Shown piece by piece: positions 35,601 to 50,600 of a stretch of 64,000 bases of DNA (positions are counted from its first letter, which is position 1; the number at the start of each line of letters is the position of its first letter). A model generated the notes under the pieces. It was given only the letters and a program-made list of their open reading frames with translations, was not told where the DNA came from and ran no database searches. The position numbers and the translations under genes were made by a program. The stretch comes from Mactromeris polynyma (lineage: Eukaryota > Mollusca > Bivalvia > Venerida > Mactridae), in assembly GCA_032209605.1 (NCBI GenBank), contig JASFXZ010000099.1:62001-126000 (forward strand). Reading direction: 5' to 3'.

Positions 35601-38600
35601 ATTATCCATCGTATGGAGCTAGAATTATCCATCATCTGGAGCTGGAATTATCCATCATCTGGAGCTGGAATTGTCCATCGTATGGAGCTAGGATTTTCCA
35701 TCGTCTGGAGCTAGAATTATCCATCGTCTGGAGCTGGAATTATCCATCGTATGGAGCTAGAATTGTCCATCGTCTGGAGCTAGAATTATCCATCGTCCGG
35801 AGCTAGAATTATCCATCGTATGGAGCTGGAATTATCCATCGTCTGGAGCTGGAATTATCCATCATCTGGAGCTGGAATTATCCATCGTATGGAGCTAGAA
35901 TTATCCATCGTCTGGAGCTGGAATTATCCATCATCTGGAGCTAGAATTATCCATCGTATGGAGCTAGGATTGTCTATCGTCTGGAGCTGGAATTATCCAT
36001 CGTATGGAGCTAGAATTATCCATCGTCTGGAGCTGGAATTATCCATCATCTGGAGCTAGAATTATCCATCGTATGGAGCTAGGATTGTCCATCGTCTGGA
36101 GCTGGAATTATCCATCGTATGGAGCTAGGATTGTCCATCGTCTGGAGCTGGAATTATCCATCGTCTGGAGCTGGAATTATCTATCATCTGGAGCTGGAAT
36201 TATCCATCGTCTGGAGCTGGAATTATCTATCATCTGGAGCTGGAATTATCCATCGTCTGGAGCTGGAATTATCCATCGTATGGAGCTGGAATTATCCATC
36301 GTATGGAGCTGGAATTATCCATCGTCTGGAGCTGGAATTATCCATCGTCTGGAGCTGGAATTATCCATCGTCTGGAGCTGGAATTATCCATCGTATGGAG
36401 CTGGAATTATCCATCGTCTGGAGCTAGAATTATCCATCGTCTGGAGCTGGAATTATCCATCGTCTGGAGCTGGAATTATCCATCGTCTGGAGCTGGAATT
36501 ATCCATCGTCTGGAGCTAGGATTGTCCATCGACTGGAGCTAGGATTATCCATCGTCTAGAGCTAGGATTGTCTATCGTCTGGAGCTGGAATTATCCATCG
36601 TCTGGAGCTGGAATTATCCATCGTCTGGAGCTAGGATTGTCCATCGTCTGGAGCTAGGATTATCCATCGTCTGGAGCTGGAATTATCCATCGTCTGGATC
36701 TAGAATTATCCATCGTCTGGAGCTAGGATTATCCATCGTCTGGAGCTGGAATTATCCATCGTCTGGAGCTAGGATTATCCATCGTCTGGAGCTGGAATTA
36801 TCCATCGTCTGGATCTAGAATTATCCATCGTCTGGAGCTAGGATTGTCCATCGTCTGGAGCTGGAATTATCCATCGTCTGGAGCTAGGATTATCCATCGT
36901 CTGGAGCTGGAATTATCCATCGTCTGGAGCTAGGATTATCCATCGTCTGGAGCTAGGATTATCCATCGTCTGGAGCTGGAATTATCCATCGTCTGGAGCT
37001 GGAATTATCCATCGTCTGGAGCTGGAATTATCCATCGTCTGGAGCTAGGATTGTCCATCGACTGGAGCTAGGATTATCCATCGTCTAGAGCTAGGATTGT
37101 CCATCGTCTGGAGCTAGGATTATCCATCGTCTGGAGCTGGAATTATCCATCGTCTGGAGCTAGGATTATCCATCGTCTGGAGCTGGAATTATCCATCGTC
37201 TGGAGCTAGGATTATCCATCGTCTGGAGCTAGAATTATCCATCGTCTGGAGCTAGAAGTATATATCGTCTGGAGCTATGATTATCCATCGTCTGGAGCTA
37301 GGATTATCCATCGTCTGGAGCTAGAATTGTCCATCGTCTGGAGCTGGAATTATCCATCGTCTGGAGCTGGAATTATCCATCGTCTGGAGCTAGGATTGTC
37401 CATCGTCTGGAGCTGGAATTGTCCATCGTCTGGAGCTGGAATTATCCATCGTCTGGAGCTGGAATTATCCATCGTATGGAGCTAGAATTATCCATCGTCT
37501 GGAGCTAGAATTATCCATCATCTGGAGCTAGAATTATCCATCGTATGGAGCTGGAATTATCCATCGTCTGGAGCTGGAATTATCCATCGTCTGGAGCTGG
37601 AATTATCCATCGTCTGGAGCTGGAATTATCCATCGTCTTGAGCTGGAATTATCCATCGTATGGAGCTGGAATTATCCATCATCTGGAGCTGGAATTATCC
37701 ATCGTATGGAGCTAGAATTATCCATCATCTGGAGCTGGAATTATCCATCATCTGGAGCTGGAATTGTCCATCGTATGGAGCTAGGATTGTCCATCGTCTG
37801 GAGCTAGAATTATCCATCGTCTGGAGCTGGAATTATCCATCGTATGGAGCTAGAATTGTCCATCGTCTGGAGCTAGAATTATCCATCGTCCGGAGCTAGA
37901 ATTATCCGTCGTATGGAGCTGGAATTATCCATCGTCTGGAGCTGGAATTATCCATCATCTGGAGCTGGAATTATCCATCGTATGGGGCTAGAATTATCCA
38001 TCGTCTGGAGCTGGAATTATCCATCATCTGGAGCTAGAATTATCCATCGTATGGAGCTAGGATTGTCCATCGTCTGGAGCTGGAATTATCCATCATCTGG
38101 AGCTAGAATTATCCATCGTATGGAGCTAGGATTGTCCATCGTCTGGAGCTGGAATTATCCATCGTATGGAGCTAGGATTGTCCATCGTCTGGAGCTGGAA
38201 TTATCCATCGTCTGGAGCTGGAATTATCTATCATCTGGAGCTGGAATTATCCATCGTCTGGAGCTGGAATTATCCATCGTATGGAGCTGGAATTATCCAT
38301 CGTAAGGAGCTGGAATTATCCATCGTCTGGAGCTGGAATAATCCATCGTCTGGAGCTGGAATTATCCATCGTCTGGAGCTGGAATTATCCATCGTATGGA
38401 GCTGGAATTATCCATCGTCTGGAGCTAGAATTATCCATCGTCTGGAGCTGGAATTATCCATCGTATGGAGCTGGAATTATCCATCGTCTGGAGCTGGAAT
38501 TATCCATCGTCTGGAGCTAGAATTATCCATCGTCTGGAGCTAGGATTGTCCATCGACTGGAGCTAGGATTATCCATCGTCTGGAGCTGGAATTATCCATC

Positions 38601-41600
38601 ATCTGGAGCTGGAATTATCCATCGTATGGAGCTGGAATTATCCATCGTCTGGAGCTAGAATTATCCATCGTCTGGAGCTAGGATTGTCCATCGTCTGGAG
38701 CTGGAATTGTCCATCGTCTGGAGCTAGAATTATCCATCGTCTGGAGCTAGGATTATCCATCGTCTGGAGCTAGAATTATCCATCGTCTGGAGCTGGAATT
38801 ATCCATCGTCTGGAGCTAGAATTATCCATCGTCTGGAGCTGGAATATTCCATCGTCTGGAGCTGGAATTATCCATCATCTGGAGCTAGGATTATCCATCG
38901 TCTGGAGCTAGAATTATCCATCGTCTGGAGCTAGGATTATCCATCGTCTGGAGCTAGGATTATCCATCGTCTGGAGCTAGAATTGTCCATCGTCTGGAGC
39001 TGGAATTATCCATCGTCTGGAGCTGGAATTATCCATCGTCTGGAGCTAGGATTGTCCATCGTCTGGAGCTGGAATTGTCCATCGTCTGGAGCTGGAATTG
39101 TCCATCGTCTGGAGCTGGAATTGTCCATCGTCTGGAGCTGGAATTATCCATCGTCTGGAGCTGGAATTGTCCATCGTATGGAGCTAGAATTGTCCATCGT
39201 CTGGAGCTGGAATTATCCATCGTATGGAGCTAGAATTGTCCATCGTCTGGAGCTGGAATTATCCATCGTATGGAGCTAGAATTGTCCTTCAGTATGAGTG
39301 ATAGTTGCTTATTCTAGAACATTGGTGGGGATAGTAATATCCCGGAGGTCGCAATGAGGAGCTTCGTTCATTTGATTTGTGGTACTGTACGTTTGTCATG
39401 ACAGTTACGTTTTATATTGTCAGGGAATGGATTGGGTGATAGACAAATTGAAGCTGTTCGCCCGATTATCGAGGTACGTAAAGTTCATAACATTGTCTTA
39501 TCTTGTTACACCACACAACATGACATAACACAATACACTCAGATATATCGGTATACGTCCTCACAGACACTGCCATAATGAACTCATGTAATTGCCGATG
39601 TTAGTTTTAAGATTGTTAGAATCTCAGAGCAGTGTGCATTCTCTGGTTGTTTATAAGTACACCGAATTGTCTGTTTTTAGACGAGTGTTAAATCTTTTGC
39701 TCTTACTACAAATGTACATGATTATTGTACTCTTACGGACCAGAAGCGAGTTTGCTAATCACGCGCCGGTTGTTTGATGTTTCGGAACGGCCTGAATGAT
39801 GTCATGATAATAATTGTGTTATGGATAGTATTTAAACCCTTTTATGCAGATTTAAACCGTGTTTAGTTTATATTTGTATTGTTTAAGGAGACAACAAACT
39901 TGAAAACCTTGGACTTATCTCATAACGATCTCGGCGAGACTGGGGGAAGGATTTTAGCTGAGGCTTTATGTAAGTTTGTTGTGGAGTGATAACATAGCTG
40001 TTAGATCCTTAGTAGAGTGATACCATAGCGGTTAAACCCTTAGTGGAGTGATACCATAGCAGTTAAACCCTTAGTGGAGTCATAACATAGCTGTTAGATC
40101 CTTAGTGGAGTGATAGCATAGCAGTTAAACCCTAAGTGGAGTCATAACCTAGCTGTTAGATCCTTAGTGGAGTCATAACATAGCTGTTAGATCCTTAGTG
40201 GAATCATAACATAGCTGTTAGACCCTTAGTGGAGTGATAACATAGCTGTTAGATCCTTAGTGGAGTCATAACATGGCAGTTAAACCCTTAGTGGAGTGAT
40301 AACATAGCAGTTAAACCCTTTGTGGAGTCATAACATAGCTGTTAGATCCTTAGTGGAGTCATAACATAGCTGTTAGACCCTTAGTGGAGTGATAACATAG
40401 CAGTTAAACCCTTAGTGGAGTGATAACATAGCTGTTAAACCCTTAGTGGAGTGATAACATAGCAGTTAAACCCTTAGTGGAGTGATAACATAGCAGTTAA
40501 ACCCTTAGTGGAGTGATAACATAGCAGTTAAACCCTTAGTGGAGTGATAACATAGCAGTTAAACCCTTAGTGGAGTCATAACATAGCTGTTAGATCCTTA
40601 GTGGAGTCATAACATAGCTGTTAGACCCTTAGTGGAGTGATAACATATCAGTTAAATCCTTAGTGGAGTGATAACATAGCTGTTAGATCCTTAGTGGAGT
40701 GATAACATAGCTGTTAGATCCTTAGTGAAGTGATAACATAGCTGTTAGATCCTTAGTGGAGTCATAACATAGCTGTTAGACCCTTAGGGGAGTGATAACA
40801 TAGCAGTTAGATCCTTAGTGGAGTCATAACATAACTGTTAGATCCTTAGTGGAGTCATAACATAGCAGTTAAACCCTTAGTGGAGTGCTAACATAGCTGT
40901 TAGACCATTAGTGGAGTGATAACATAGCTGTTAGATCCTTAGTGGAGTGATAACATATCAGTTAAACCATTAGTGGAGTGATAACATAGCTGTTAGACCG
41001 TTAGTGGAGTGATAACATAGCTGTTAGACCGTTAGTGGAGTGATAACATAGCTGTTAGATCCTTAGTTGAGTGATAACATAGCTGTTAGATCCTTAGTGG
41101 AGTGATAACATAGATGTTAGGTCCTTTATGTTTGAAATATACGAGAACATTCGATGTTTTTAAAAATATCGAGATTAAATTTATCTTTATCACCCAATTT
41201 CTGAGAAAGCTTTCCAAACTTTTTGAAATCTCGAAACGTACGTAGTTTAATTATGTTAAAAGTGATTAATTCCCAACAGCTCTATCCGTCAAGCACGTCA
41301 TTGGTTATTTTCATTCATTGTTCGTTTTATTTGCAAATTATATAATATAATATATACGTAAAATTACTTTTAAAACCCTTCAACTTGTATTATTTTGTTC
41401 AACTCCGATGTAGCGGTCACAGACACCTTACAGAATCTCAACATAAGCTGGAACCATTTAAGAAGAACAGGCGTTATAAGGATAGCAGAAGTGCTGGCAG
41501 TAAGTAAAATATTACAATCGATGTGAAGTAAGCAGTTACAGCAGTAACCGCCATAGCTGTAATAGTGCTCAGTACTGGCAGTAATACATCAATTTCTATT

Positions 41601-44600
41601 CTACAGCTTACATATTGTCGTACTCTAAACACCCATAACAAGTTTGTGTGGTTATGAGAATAGCATTTCTAATAGTTTACACTGGTGTTTGAGCATTTAA
41701 GAAATACCATAAATTAAAAAAAAATATACAATTATATGTTTACTACAAACCCACTAAAGTGACATTCAATAATCCTATTTTTATTTCGTAAAAACGTAAT
41801 ATTATTTTGTAAATACGAATTATTATTTCGTAAAAACAAAATATTGTTTCGTAAAAACGAAATACTATTTCGTAAATACAAATTATTATTTCGTTTAAAC
41901 GAATTATTATTTCGTAAAAACGAATTGGCAAAGCTAGTCAAACAGACGACAAACTAATTTGTAAATACGAAATAATATTACGTTTTCACGAAATAATAAT
42001 TCGTTTAACGAAATAATATTTCGTTTTTACGATATAATTAATGATATTACGTTTTAACGAAATAAAAAATAAAAGTGTAGCTCGAAAATAAAAGTATTGA
42101 ATGTCACTTTAGGGGCTCCGTAGTTTACCACTGGCGCAATGAGCAGAAATCGGATTTTTGGCAGTAGTATGCTGTTACTTATCAGTATCACTGAGGATAT
42201 AGGTAGCAGTGGTATGCTGTTACTTATCAGTATTACTGAGGATGTCGCTATCAGTGGTATGCTGTTACTTATCAGTATCTCTGCGGATACGGCTATCAGT
42301 AGTATGCTGTTACTTATCAGTATTACTGAGGATGTCGCTATCAGTGGTATGCTGTTTCTTATCAGTATCTCTGAGGATACCGCTAGCAGTGGTATGCTGT
42401 TACTTATCAGTATTACTGAGGATGTCGCTATCAGTGGTATGCTGTTTCTTATCAGTATTACTGAGGATGTCGCTATCAGTGGTATGCTGTTACTTATCAG
42501 TATTACTGAGGATGTCGCTATCAGTGGTATGCTGTTACTTATCAGTATTACTGAGGATGTCGCTATCAGTGGTATGCTGTTTCTTATCAGTATCTCTGAG
42601 GATACCGCTAGCAGTGGTATGCTGTTACTTATCAGTATTACTGAGGATGTCGCTATCAGTGGTATGCTGTTACTTATCAGTATTACTGAGGATGTCGCTA
42701 TCAGTGGTATGCTGTTACTTATCAGTATCTCTGAGGATGTCGCTATCAGTGGTATGCTTTTACTTATCAGTATTACTGAGGATGTCGCTATCAGTGGTAT
42801 GCTGTTACTTATCAGTATCTCTGAGGATACCGCTATCAGTGGTATGCTGTTACTTATCAGTATTACTGAGGATGTCGCTATCAGTGGTATGCTGTTACTT
42901 ATCAGTATTACTGAGGATGTCGCTATCAGTATGATGCTGTTACTTATCAGTATTACTGAGGATGTCGCTATCAGTGGTATGCTGTTACTTATCAGTATCA
43001 CTGAGGATGTCGCTATCTGTGGTATGCTGTTACTTATCAGTATCTCTGAGGATGTCGCTATCTGTGGTATGCTGTTACTTATCAGTATCTCTGAGGATGT
43101 CGCTATCAGTGGTATGCTGTTACTTATCAGTATCTCTGAGGATACCGCTAGCAGTGGTATGCTGTTACTTATCAGTATTACTGAGGATGTCGCTATCAGT
43201 GGTATGCTGTTACTTATCAGTATTACTGAGGATGTCGCTATCAGTGGTATGCTGTTACTTATCAGTATCACTGAGGATGTCGCTATCAGTGGTATGCTGT
43301 TACTTATCAGTATCTCTGATGATGTCGCTATCAGTGGTATGCTGTTACTTATCAGTATCACTGAGGATGTCGCTATCAGTGGTATGCTGTTACTTATCAG
43401 TATCACTGAGGATGTCGCTATCAGTGGTATGCTGTTACTTATCAGTATCACTGAGGATACCGCTATCAGTGGTATGCTGTTACTTATCAGTATTACTGAG
43501 GATATCGCTATCTGTGGTATGCTGTTACTTATCAGTATTACTGAGGATATCGCTATCTGTGGTATGCTGTTACTTATCAGTATTACTGAGGATATCGCTA
43601 TCAGTGGTATGCTGTTACTTATCAGTATTACAGAGGATATCACTATCTGTGGTATGCTGTTACTTATCAGAATAACTGAGGACACCGCTAGCAGTAAGTA
43701 TGTTGTTACTTATCAGTATTACTGAGGATACCGCCAGCAGTAAGTATGTTGTTACCTATCAGTAATACAGAGGATACCGCTAGCACTGGTATGCTGTTAC
43801 TTATAAGTATTACAGAGGATTACACCGTTAGCTGTGGTTTGCTGTTACTTATCAGTATAACTGAGAATACCGCTAGCAGTAGTATGCTTTCTCGTAGCAG
43901 CATTACTGACGATACCGTTAGCTGTGACATGCTGTTAGTTATCATTATTACTAAATGTACCGCTAGCAGTGATGGGCAGCAGTGAAACTGCTGATTTTGC
44001 TATGACTGCTTCTGCAGCGTATATTTAAATATTGTCTACACAAAGTGTCAACACAAACTCATCATGTTTATCAAGTGACAATGGATAATTACCAAGATTT
44101 GACATTGCGGAGTGAAGTTTACTATCCTCTAGTACATTGTCTGTAACCTTGACAATTATATCATGGTCGGCTAAACAGTCAGGCCCGTAGCTGGGCATAC
44201 GCTCGTACGACCGTGCGTATCATCATTTTCAAAAGTCGAAAAACTAAACACTTTAAATCAGCATTAAAAATCGAAGGCTGCGGGGGGGTGAAGGGTTACA
44301 GCGCAGCTATTTAACTACATGTATACGTACATATATTGACATTAACCAAGTACATACAACATCACCATTATTTTAGATATGGAATATAACTGCTTCTTAA
44401 AAGTTTAATCATATACATGCTATTCTTAGGTTAAAGGCTTTATGGATAAACAATGACAGATTTTTAACTAGTCTTATTTTCTAAGCTTTAATATTTTAAC
44501 AAATTTTGGTATATTGTATTTGATAACACCTATAATTGTTATACTGGACTGGGACTTCATGTGTACAAATAGAAAAGAGAGCATTTTATCAGTAAAAAAC

Positions 44601-47600
44601 TAAACTTAAGGTAATGTCCTTATCCTGCAGATGTGAAGTTATTTAGTCAAGAACTACATTATTTATATCATACGAACAATAGCATCTCCAGGAATAGAAT
44701 AGTTATGTATTAACATATTTGACAGTTGTTGTTTGCATACGCGTTATTATCACCAACGGACGGACGAACTTACGGGATCCTTTCAGACAAATAATTATAT
44801 GTTTAATATGCTGATAATTAAAAGGCAGATGGAGGTGAAATTAATGCCTCGTGTGCAGACGGAAATGGAGGACCCAAGCGACTGCCTATTGGAAGGGTTA
44901 GGTCAGGCAAATAAGGACCTCTCCCCAAATGTCCGTGCCTGTATGTCTATATTGTTAGCAATGCCTGTGTCAACAGCGACAGTCGAATGGTCCGTCAGCA
45001 CGATGCGACATATTAAGACCTATGTGCGAAGTACGATGACCACTGAAATACTCAGTGGTCTTGATCTCAATATCTATAGAGAGAAGGAGATAGACAGTGA
45101 GGCAGTGTTTGAAATATTTGCCAGGAAAAATAAAATACTTTTATTTAGGATTTGAACGTGCCTAAACTACACTCATTTAATGTATATGGCTTAGGTTTTA
45201 ATGAGGGTAAACATATGCCGTTATACATGTCATGTATCATTTTAGTATAAATAGAAATACGTGTACATACAAACTATGTCTCTGTTATCTTTAGTAGCTC
45301 TGTTCCATAATGCCATGTTTAATTGAAGATGTGAACATTGAAGACACTATTTGCGTAAGTTTATACTGACTTTACTATAATGCTATGTAAATGTTTGTTT
45401 TATATTGCTGTGAATGTTGACGGACGCTGTATTTTTTTTAATAAATGGTCCCTATAATAAATAAAAATTTCGACTCCGTTTATATCAAACTATATCACTA
45501 AACGGGTTTGGATATCCAAAACACATTCAGAATTCACCATTTGCGCTCGACTATTCAACAAATCTCCGGGGAAGTATCCTCCATGTCCAACAATATCGCT
45601 TATCGCATCGGCCAAAAATCGATATTTCCAGTCGTCTAATTTGCATTGATTAGATGGGGAACGCTACGTATTTATTATTCAAAAGTTTCAACCAGATTTG
45701 GAAACCGCAATGTATCGTCTTTTCAATCGTATAAAAATATTGATATTTTTTAGATGTTTAGGCGGGGGAATTTACAGTTTTCTTGAGCCCCCCAGTTTCT
45801 TATTGAAATCAGTGTGAAAGTTGCGTTTTTCCTGGAGGTCCGACATTTTTAAATCATTATTTTTACTTATCCTCAGACGGGATTTCTAAGTTTCAAGCAG
45901 CTTCTGTTAGGACAGTTTATGCTTGTTCAAACGGTGCCAATTGATGTAATTTATTATGAAAACAAAATGGGGGAATTTAGAGATACATAAAGTACCTGTC
46001 AATGTTTGAAGATTGTTTCCGTGATATCTCACGGAAATTCACGAAGATCAGCGAGTGATACCGATTCGGTTAGTCTCTCTTGTGACAAATTAAATCTGCA
46101 CATGTGGTCTCTTTAGATATTATCTTGATCTAACTATTCACTGTTTATAGGTCCGTGACTGGACCATGGTTTATGGTGGTAAAGTGTAGAATACATTTAT
46201 AGTGTAAAGCTTCATGAAATTAATTTCCTCTTGGAGACCATATCGCGACTCTTGTGTCGTATTTTCTTTAGTAGCAGCTTAATTTCAATTGTGATAAATT
46301 TCTTTTTGTTTTATTCAGCGCAAAGATATAGGCAGTGGTCACTGAAAGTATCGCGCACAAACGTGCATAAGTACAAAATGTGTGTAAAAATCGATTCTCA
46401 TCTCTGTCAGACAGTAGATGAACTGCATGAGAATTTTCCGCGGATTGATTTGACGCTCGCAAGGGCCGTTTTGAGACAATTTAAACCATCTTATATGCTT
46501 AAAAGCCAGGAGCTTCAGCGGCCCCCCTGGACCCCTTGCTGAATTTTCAGCTGATTTGAAATTTTGCATTCTCATGAATAAACACTTATACTTAAACATG
46601 TATATACTATAATCAAATATTTCACTGAAGCGATCAAGAATTTATGACAGTTGCAACATTCAGTTGTTTATCGTAAAACAATCTAAAATACATTATGAGG
46701 GTGCGTTCTTCAAAAAGTAAGCAATTTGTTGATGGTTATGCAGTACATATGTATTTTATGAAATGCATAAAATTGCTTCAGATTTTAATCTTTAAAGTTG
46801 TTAAGCATTGGTCTGGTGAACTTAATAACATGAACGTAATCATATAACTATGTAACAAAGAACCGCTAGACATGAACAGATCGTGAAATTTTAAATTGTT
46901 GTTGATGTGCCGACAAATAGTGTAAGGTGGTGCAAGCGCCCATATTAAGCAACATTTTACGATATAATAATAACCACGAGTTCGATCAAGCACACAATCA
47001 TATACACATATAAATTAGATTTGAAATATCACCTCCTATATGCATCTAGCGTGTCGAATTTAAAGCTACGAACATTTAATTTTGGAAAATATGAGTACTT
47101 CAGGATGTCATCAGATGAACCAGGGAGTGTAACCGTAAAAGAAAACTGTAGTTCCTGTGAAACAACAATTAACATCCTTCGGTGTCGAGACTAGTTATTC
47201 AACCACATTGACTAAGCCAGGAACGAAAGGAGTACTTATACAAAGCTGTAAGACCGTATGTGCGACCTGCGTATCAGGACATCACTTGTCCAGCTCCAAC
47301 AATCCAGTGATATTATTGACTGTTGTATTTTGTTTGTCTACGATTTTGTAATTTTCTCGTAATAGTAAGTATAGTAGGGATAAATAAACATGTGCGCCTT
47401 GTTTGATTTTCTTTCATTTATTTCCTTATTGTGGATTAAATACACCTTTAATGTACTATCACTGAATACTGTACTGAAAAAAGTAAGTATAAAAACAAAA
47501 GCTATAAGACCATTACATCTAAAGCTATATGAAAATGATCTGTTAAAACATGGGTGAAATGAAATGGCCAAAAACCCCATTTCCGTCATAGAACATTCAA

Positions 47601-50600
47601 TAATGTTCAGATGTCGTCGCCAAAACAAAATGACGTTGCTGTGAGCATGACACGTGTTGTCTTTAAAACGTTATAAAATGACAATGAAGTAGTATAGAGT
47701 CATACGGTTTTCATTTTTAAGGTTCTTAATGTCTGAGGAAACAGAAATTGTGAAAACCTGAAAATCGAAAATTTGTCATTAAGCCCCGTTTTCTTGGAGA
47801 ACGACCCATATAATTAATTATATTGGTCCCAGGTTTCATCAACAAAATCGAACTCCAAATGTTTTTTTCTTTATATTAATAATACATTATGTTTTAAACG
47901 TTTATCGGATAAATAGATCTAAGATAGCCCGAGGCTACATGTTAATGTGTTATACCAGTTATCAATCGGTGATCATCGGAAAATTTACGATCACTAACGG
48001 AAACTACCGACAGACAAATTGACTGCTGACCAAAAGCCCCATTGATATCGATCTGCATCGACTGGATTTATCTGATAAGCGATATTGTTGGGTATGGTAC
48101 CCCCGCTATACAAACGAGGGGGACACCCCGTCCTTGTACCTCCCCCAGTCGTGCGTATCATCAAAAACAGCCCAGCTACGGCCCTGACAGTTCAACCAGC
48201 ATTAAATCTGATAAGTCGATCTCTGTTATGGGAGATCACTACACAGCAGATTAATGCTGCCTAGAGTTGTTTGTGTCGAGTAGCTGAACAGTGCAGTGAA
48301 GAGTGGTATGTCTGTATTAGTTGTACATTGCAGTGAAGATTTGTCTATCTCGAGTAGTAGTATAGTGCAGTGGAGAGTTGTCTGTCTCGAGTTAGTAAAG
48401 TGCAGTGAAGAGTTGTATGTCTTTATTAGTTGTACATTGCAGTGAAGAGTTGTATGTCTGTATTAGTTGTACATTGCAGTGAAGATTTGTCTATCTCGAG
48501 TAGTAGTATAGTGCAGTGGAGAGTTGTCTGTCTCGAGTTAGTAAAGTGCAGTGAAGAGTTGTATGTCTTTATTAGTTGTACATTGCAGTGAAGAGTTGTC
48601 TGTCTCGAGTAGCAGTACAGTGCAGTGAAGAGTTGTCTGTCTCGAGTAGCAGTACAGTTAGTGAAGAGTTGTCTGTCTGGATTAGTTGTACAGTGCAGTG
48701 AAGAGTTGTCTGTCTGGATTAGTTGTACAGTGCAGTGAGTGTTGTCTGTCTGGATTAGTTGTACAGTGCAGTGAAGAGTTGTCTGTCTGGATTAGTTGTA
48801 CAGTGCAGTGAAGTGTTGTCTGTCTGGATTAGTTGTACAGTGCAGTGAAGAGTTGTCTGTCTGGATTAGTTGTACAGTGCAGTGAAGTGTTGTCTGTCTC
48901 GATTAGTTTTCCAGTGCAGTGAAGAGTTGTCTGTCTGGAGTAGTTGTACAGTGCAGTGAAGAGTTGTATGTCTGGAATAGTTGTACAGTGCAGTGAAGTG
49001 TTGTCTGTCTGGAATAGTTGTACATTGCAGTGAAGAGTTGTCTGTCTGGAGTAGTTGTACAGTGCAGTGAAGAGTTGTCTGTCTGGAATAGTTGTACAGT
49101 GCAGTGAAGAGTTGTCTGTCTGGAATAGTTGTACAGTGCAGTGAAGAGTTGTCTGTCTGGAGTAGTTGTACGGTGCAGTGAAGAGTTGTCTGTCTGGAGT
49201 AGTTGTACAGTGCAGTGAAGAGTTGTCTGTCTGGAATAGTTGTACAGTGCAGTGAAGAGTTGTCTGTCTGGAGTAGTTGTACGGTGCAGTGAAGAGTTGT
49301 CTGTCTGGAATAGTTGTACATTGCAGTGACGAGTTTTCTGTCTGGAGTAGTTATGCATTGCAGTGAAGAGTTGTCTGTCTAGATTAGTTGTACAGTGCAG
49401 CATAATTACTAACTGCATTATGTAGGCCACTGTTTTTTAAAACTTGAAAACATTATGGGTTGACAGAAATAGGTAGCACTGTATTAACTCATACATGACA
49501 CTCACTACCGGTGTTATATACTATACTTGTCAAAAGTCAGCCTGCAAGTTTGTACTTCTACCTGACGCTCTAGAACGACAAACCTGATGTTAACAGCTGT
49601 ATTGCAAGCAAATCAACAGAAGATATATTCGTCAAATTCTTAGAAACTAAATGAAATATTCGTGGTGGGTTAGAACTTTTGACAAGTACATATAGCAAGT
49701 TTCCTCTGTAATAAAGACGGACAAATCCGCCGCCACCTGATATTCAATAATAGTACACACCTCATAAAACATACGTATTTGTATTTGTTGAGTAGGAGCA
49801 TTCCAGCTTGGTTTATGTGAATCTATCATGGAATGGTCTGCATGCAACTGGATGTTCAGCTTTCGGGAAAGCTTTAGAGAAAAACAGTACACTTACAGTT
49901 CTTGATGTCAGTAACAACAGAATCGATGGTAAAAGTCTGAAGAAGCTGATAGCTGGACTAAAAAACAACACCATATTGACAACATTTCGTGTAAGATTTT
50001 AAAGAACATTTTAGTCTAACTTTATTTATTTTGCAGCTATTGTAAAGCAACCCTCGACCACTACGTCTCGACAACAACGCCTCGACCACTACCCCTCGAC
50101 AACTACCCCTTTACCTCACCAATCAGTGCTGAGTATGGAAATGTCCGTCAGCTTATCAGTCAATTCATGTACAATATTTTTCACCAAACTATGGAATACC
50201 AAACTGAATTTAACAGAAAGTGGTTCTTGTATCGACTGTCCGCCTCGTCTCTGTCGAAATTTAGAAATTTTCACTATACGTACAGAAGTGTATGATATTT
50301 TACATGAATGATATCATGGTGCATTAATATTGCTAAGATTTACATGATTACAGGTTGGCGAGAATCCATTAACTCCAGATGACGCTCTCGCTATGTTGAC
50401 ATTCATTCAAGAAACACCAACTAGTGCACTTAACAATCTTGATATGAAGGTATGTTAAAATTGCTGGTCAAAAGTTACAAGACTCATCTGTGACAAACTA
50501 CAGGTCACGACTGCTAATATGTCATTTGTATCTTTAGAATCTTCATTACATTACGTCGAAATGATATTTTTTCCGACAGTTTAAATCATTTGTGGCAGTT

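Noticed and set aside
31117..39279. Frames of 60-171 codons on both strands (WSWNYPSS- and MDNSSSRRW-type repeats)
   Set aside because: Products of the intron-4 23-bp array, inside an intron defined by matching exon phases.
46231..46542. 103-codon frame in the hAT element
   Set aside because: No transposase motif; it overlaps opposing frames and ends in a GC-rich stretch typical of non-coding element DNA.
47157..47628. Opposing frames of 64 and 96 codons
   Set aside because: Low-complexity, no motifs, within the decayed hAT element.
48866..49430. Minus-strand frames of 151 and 175 codons
   Set aside because: Read through the 37-bp minisatellite only.
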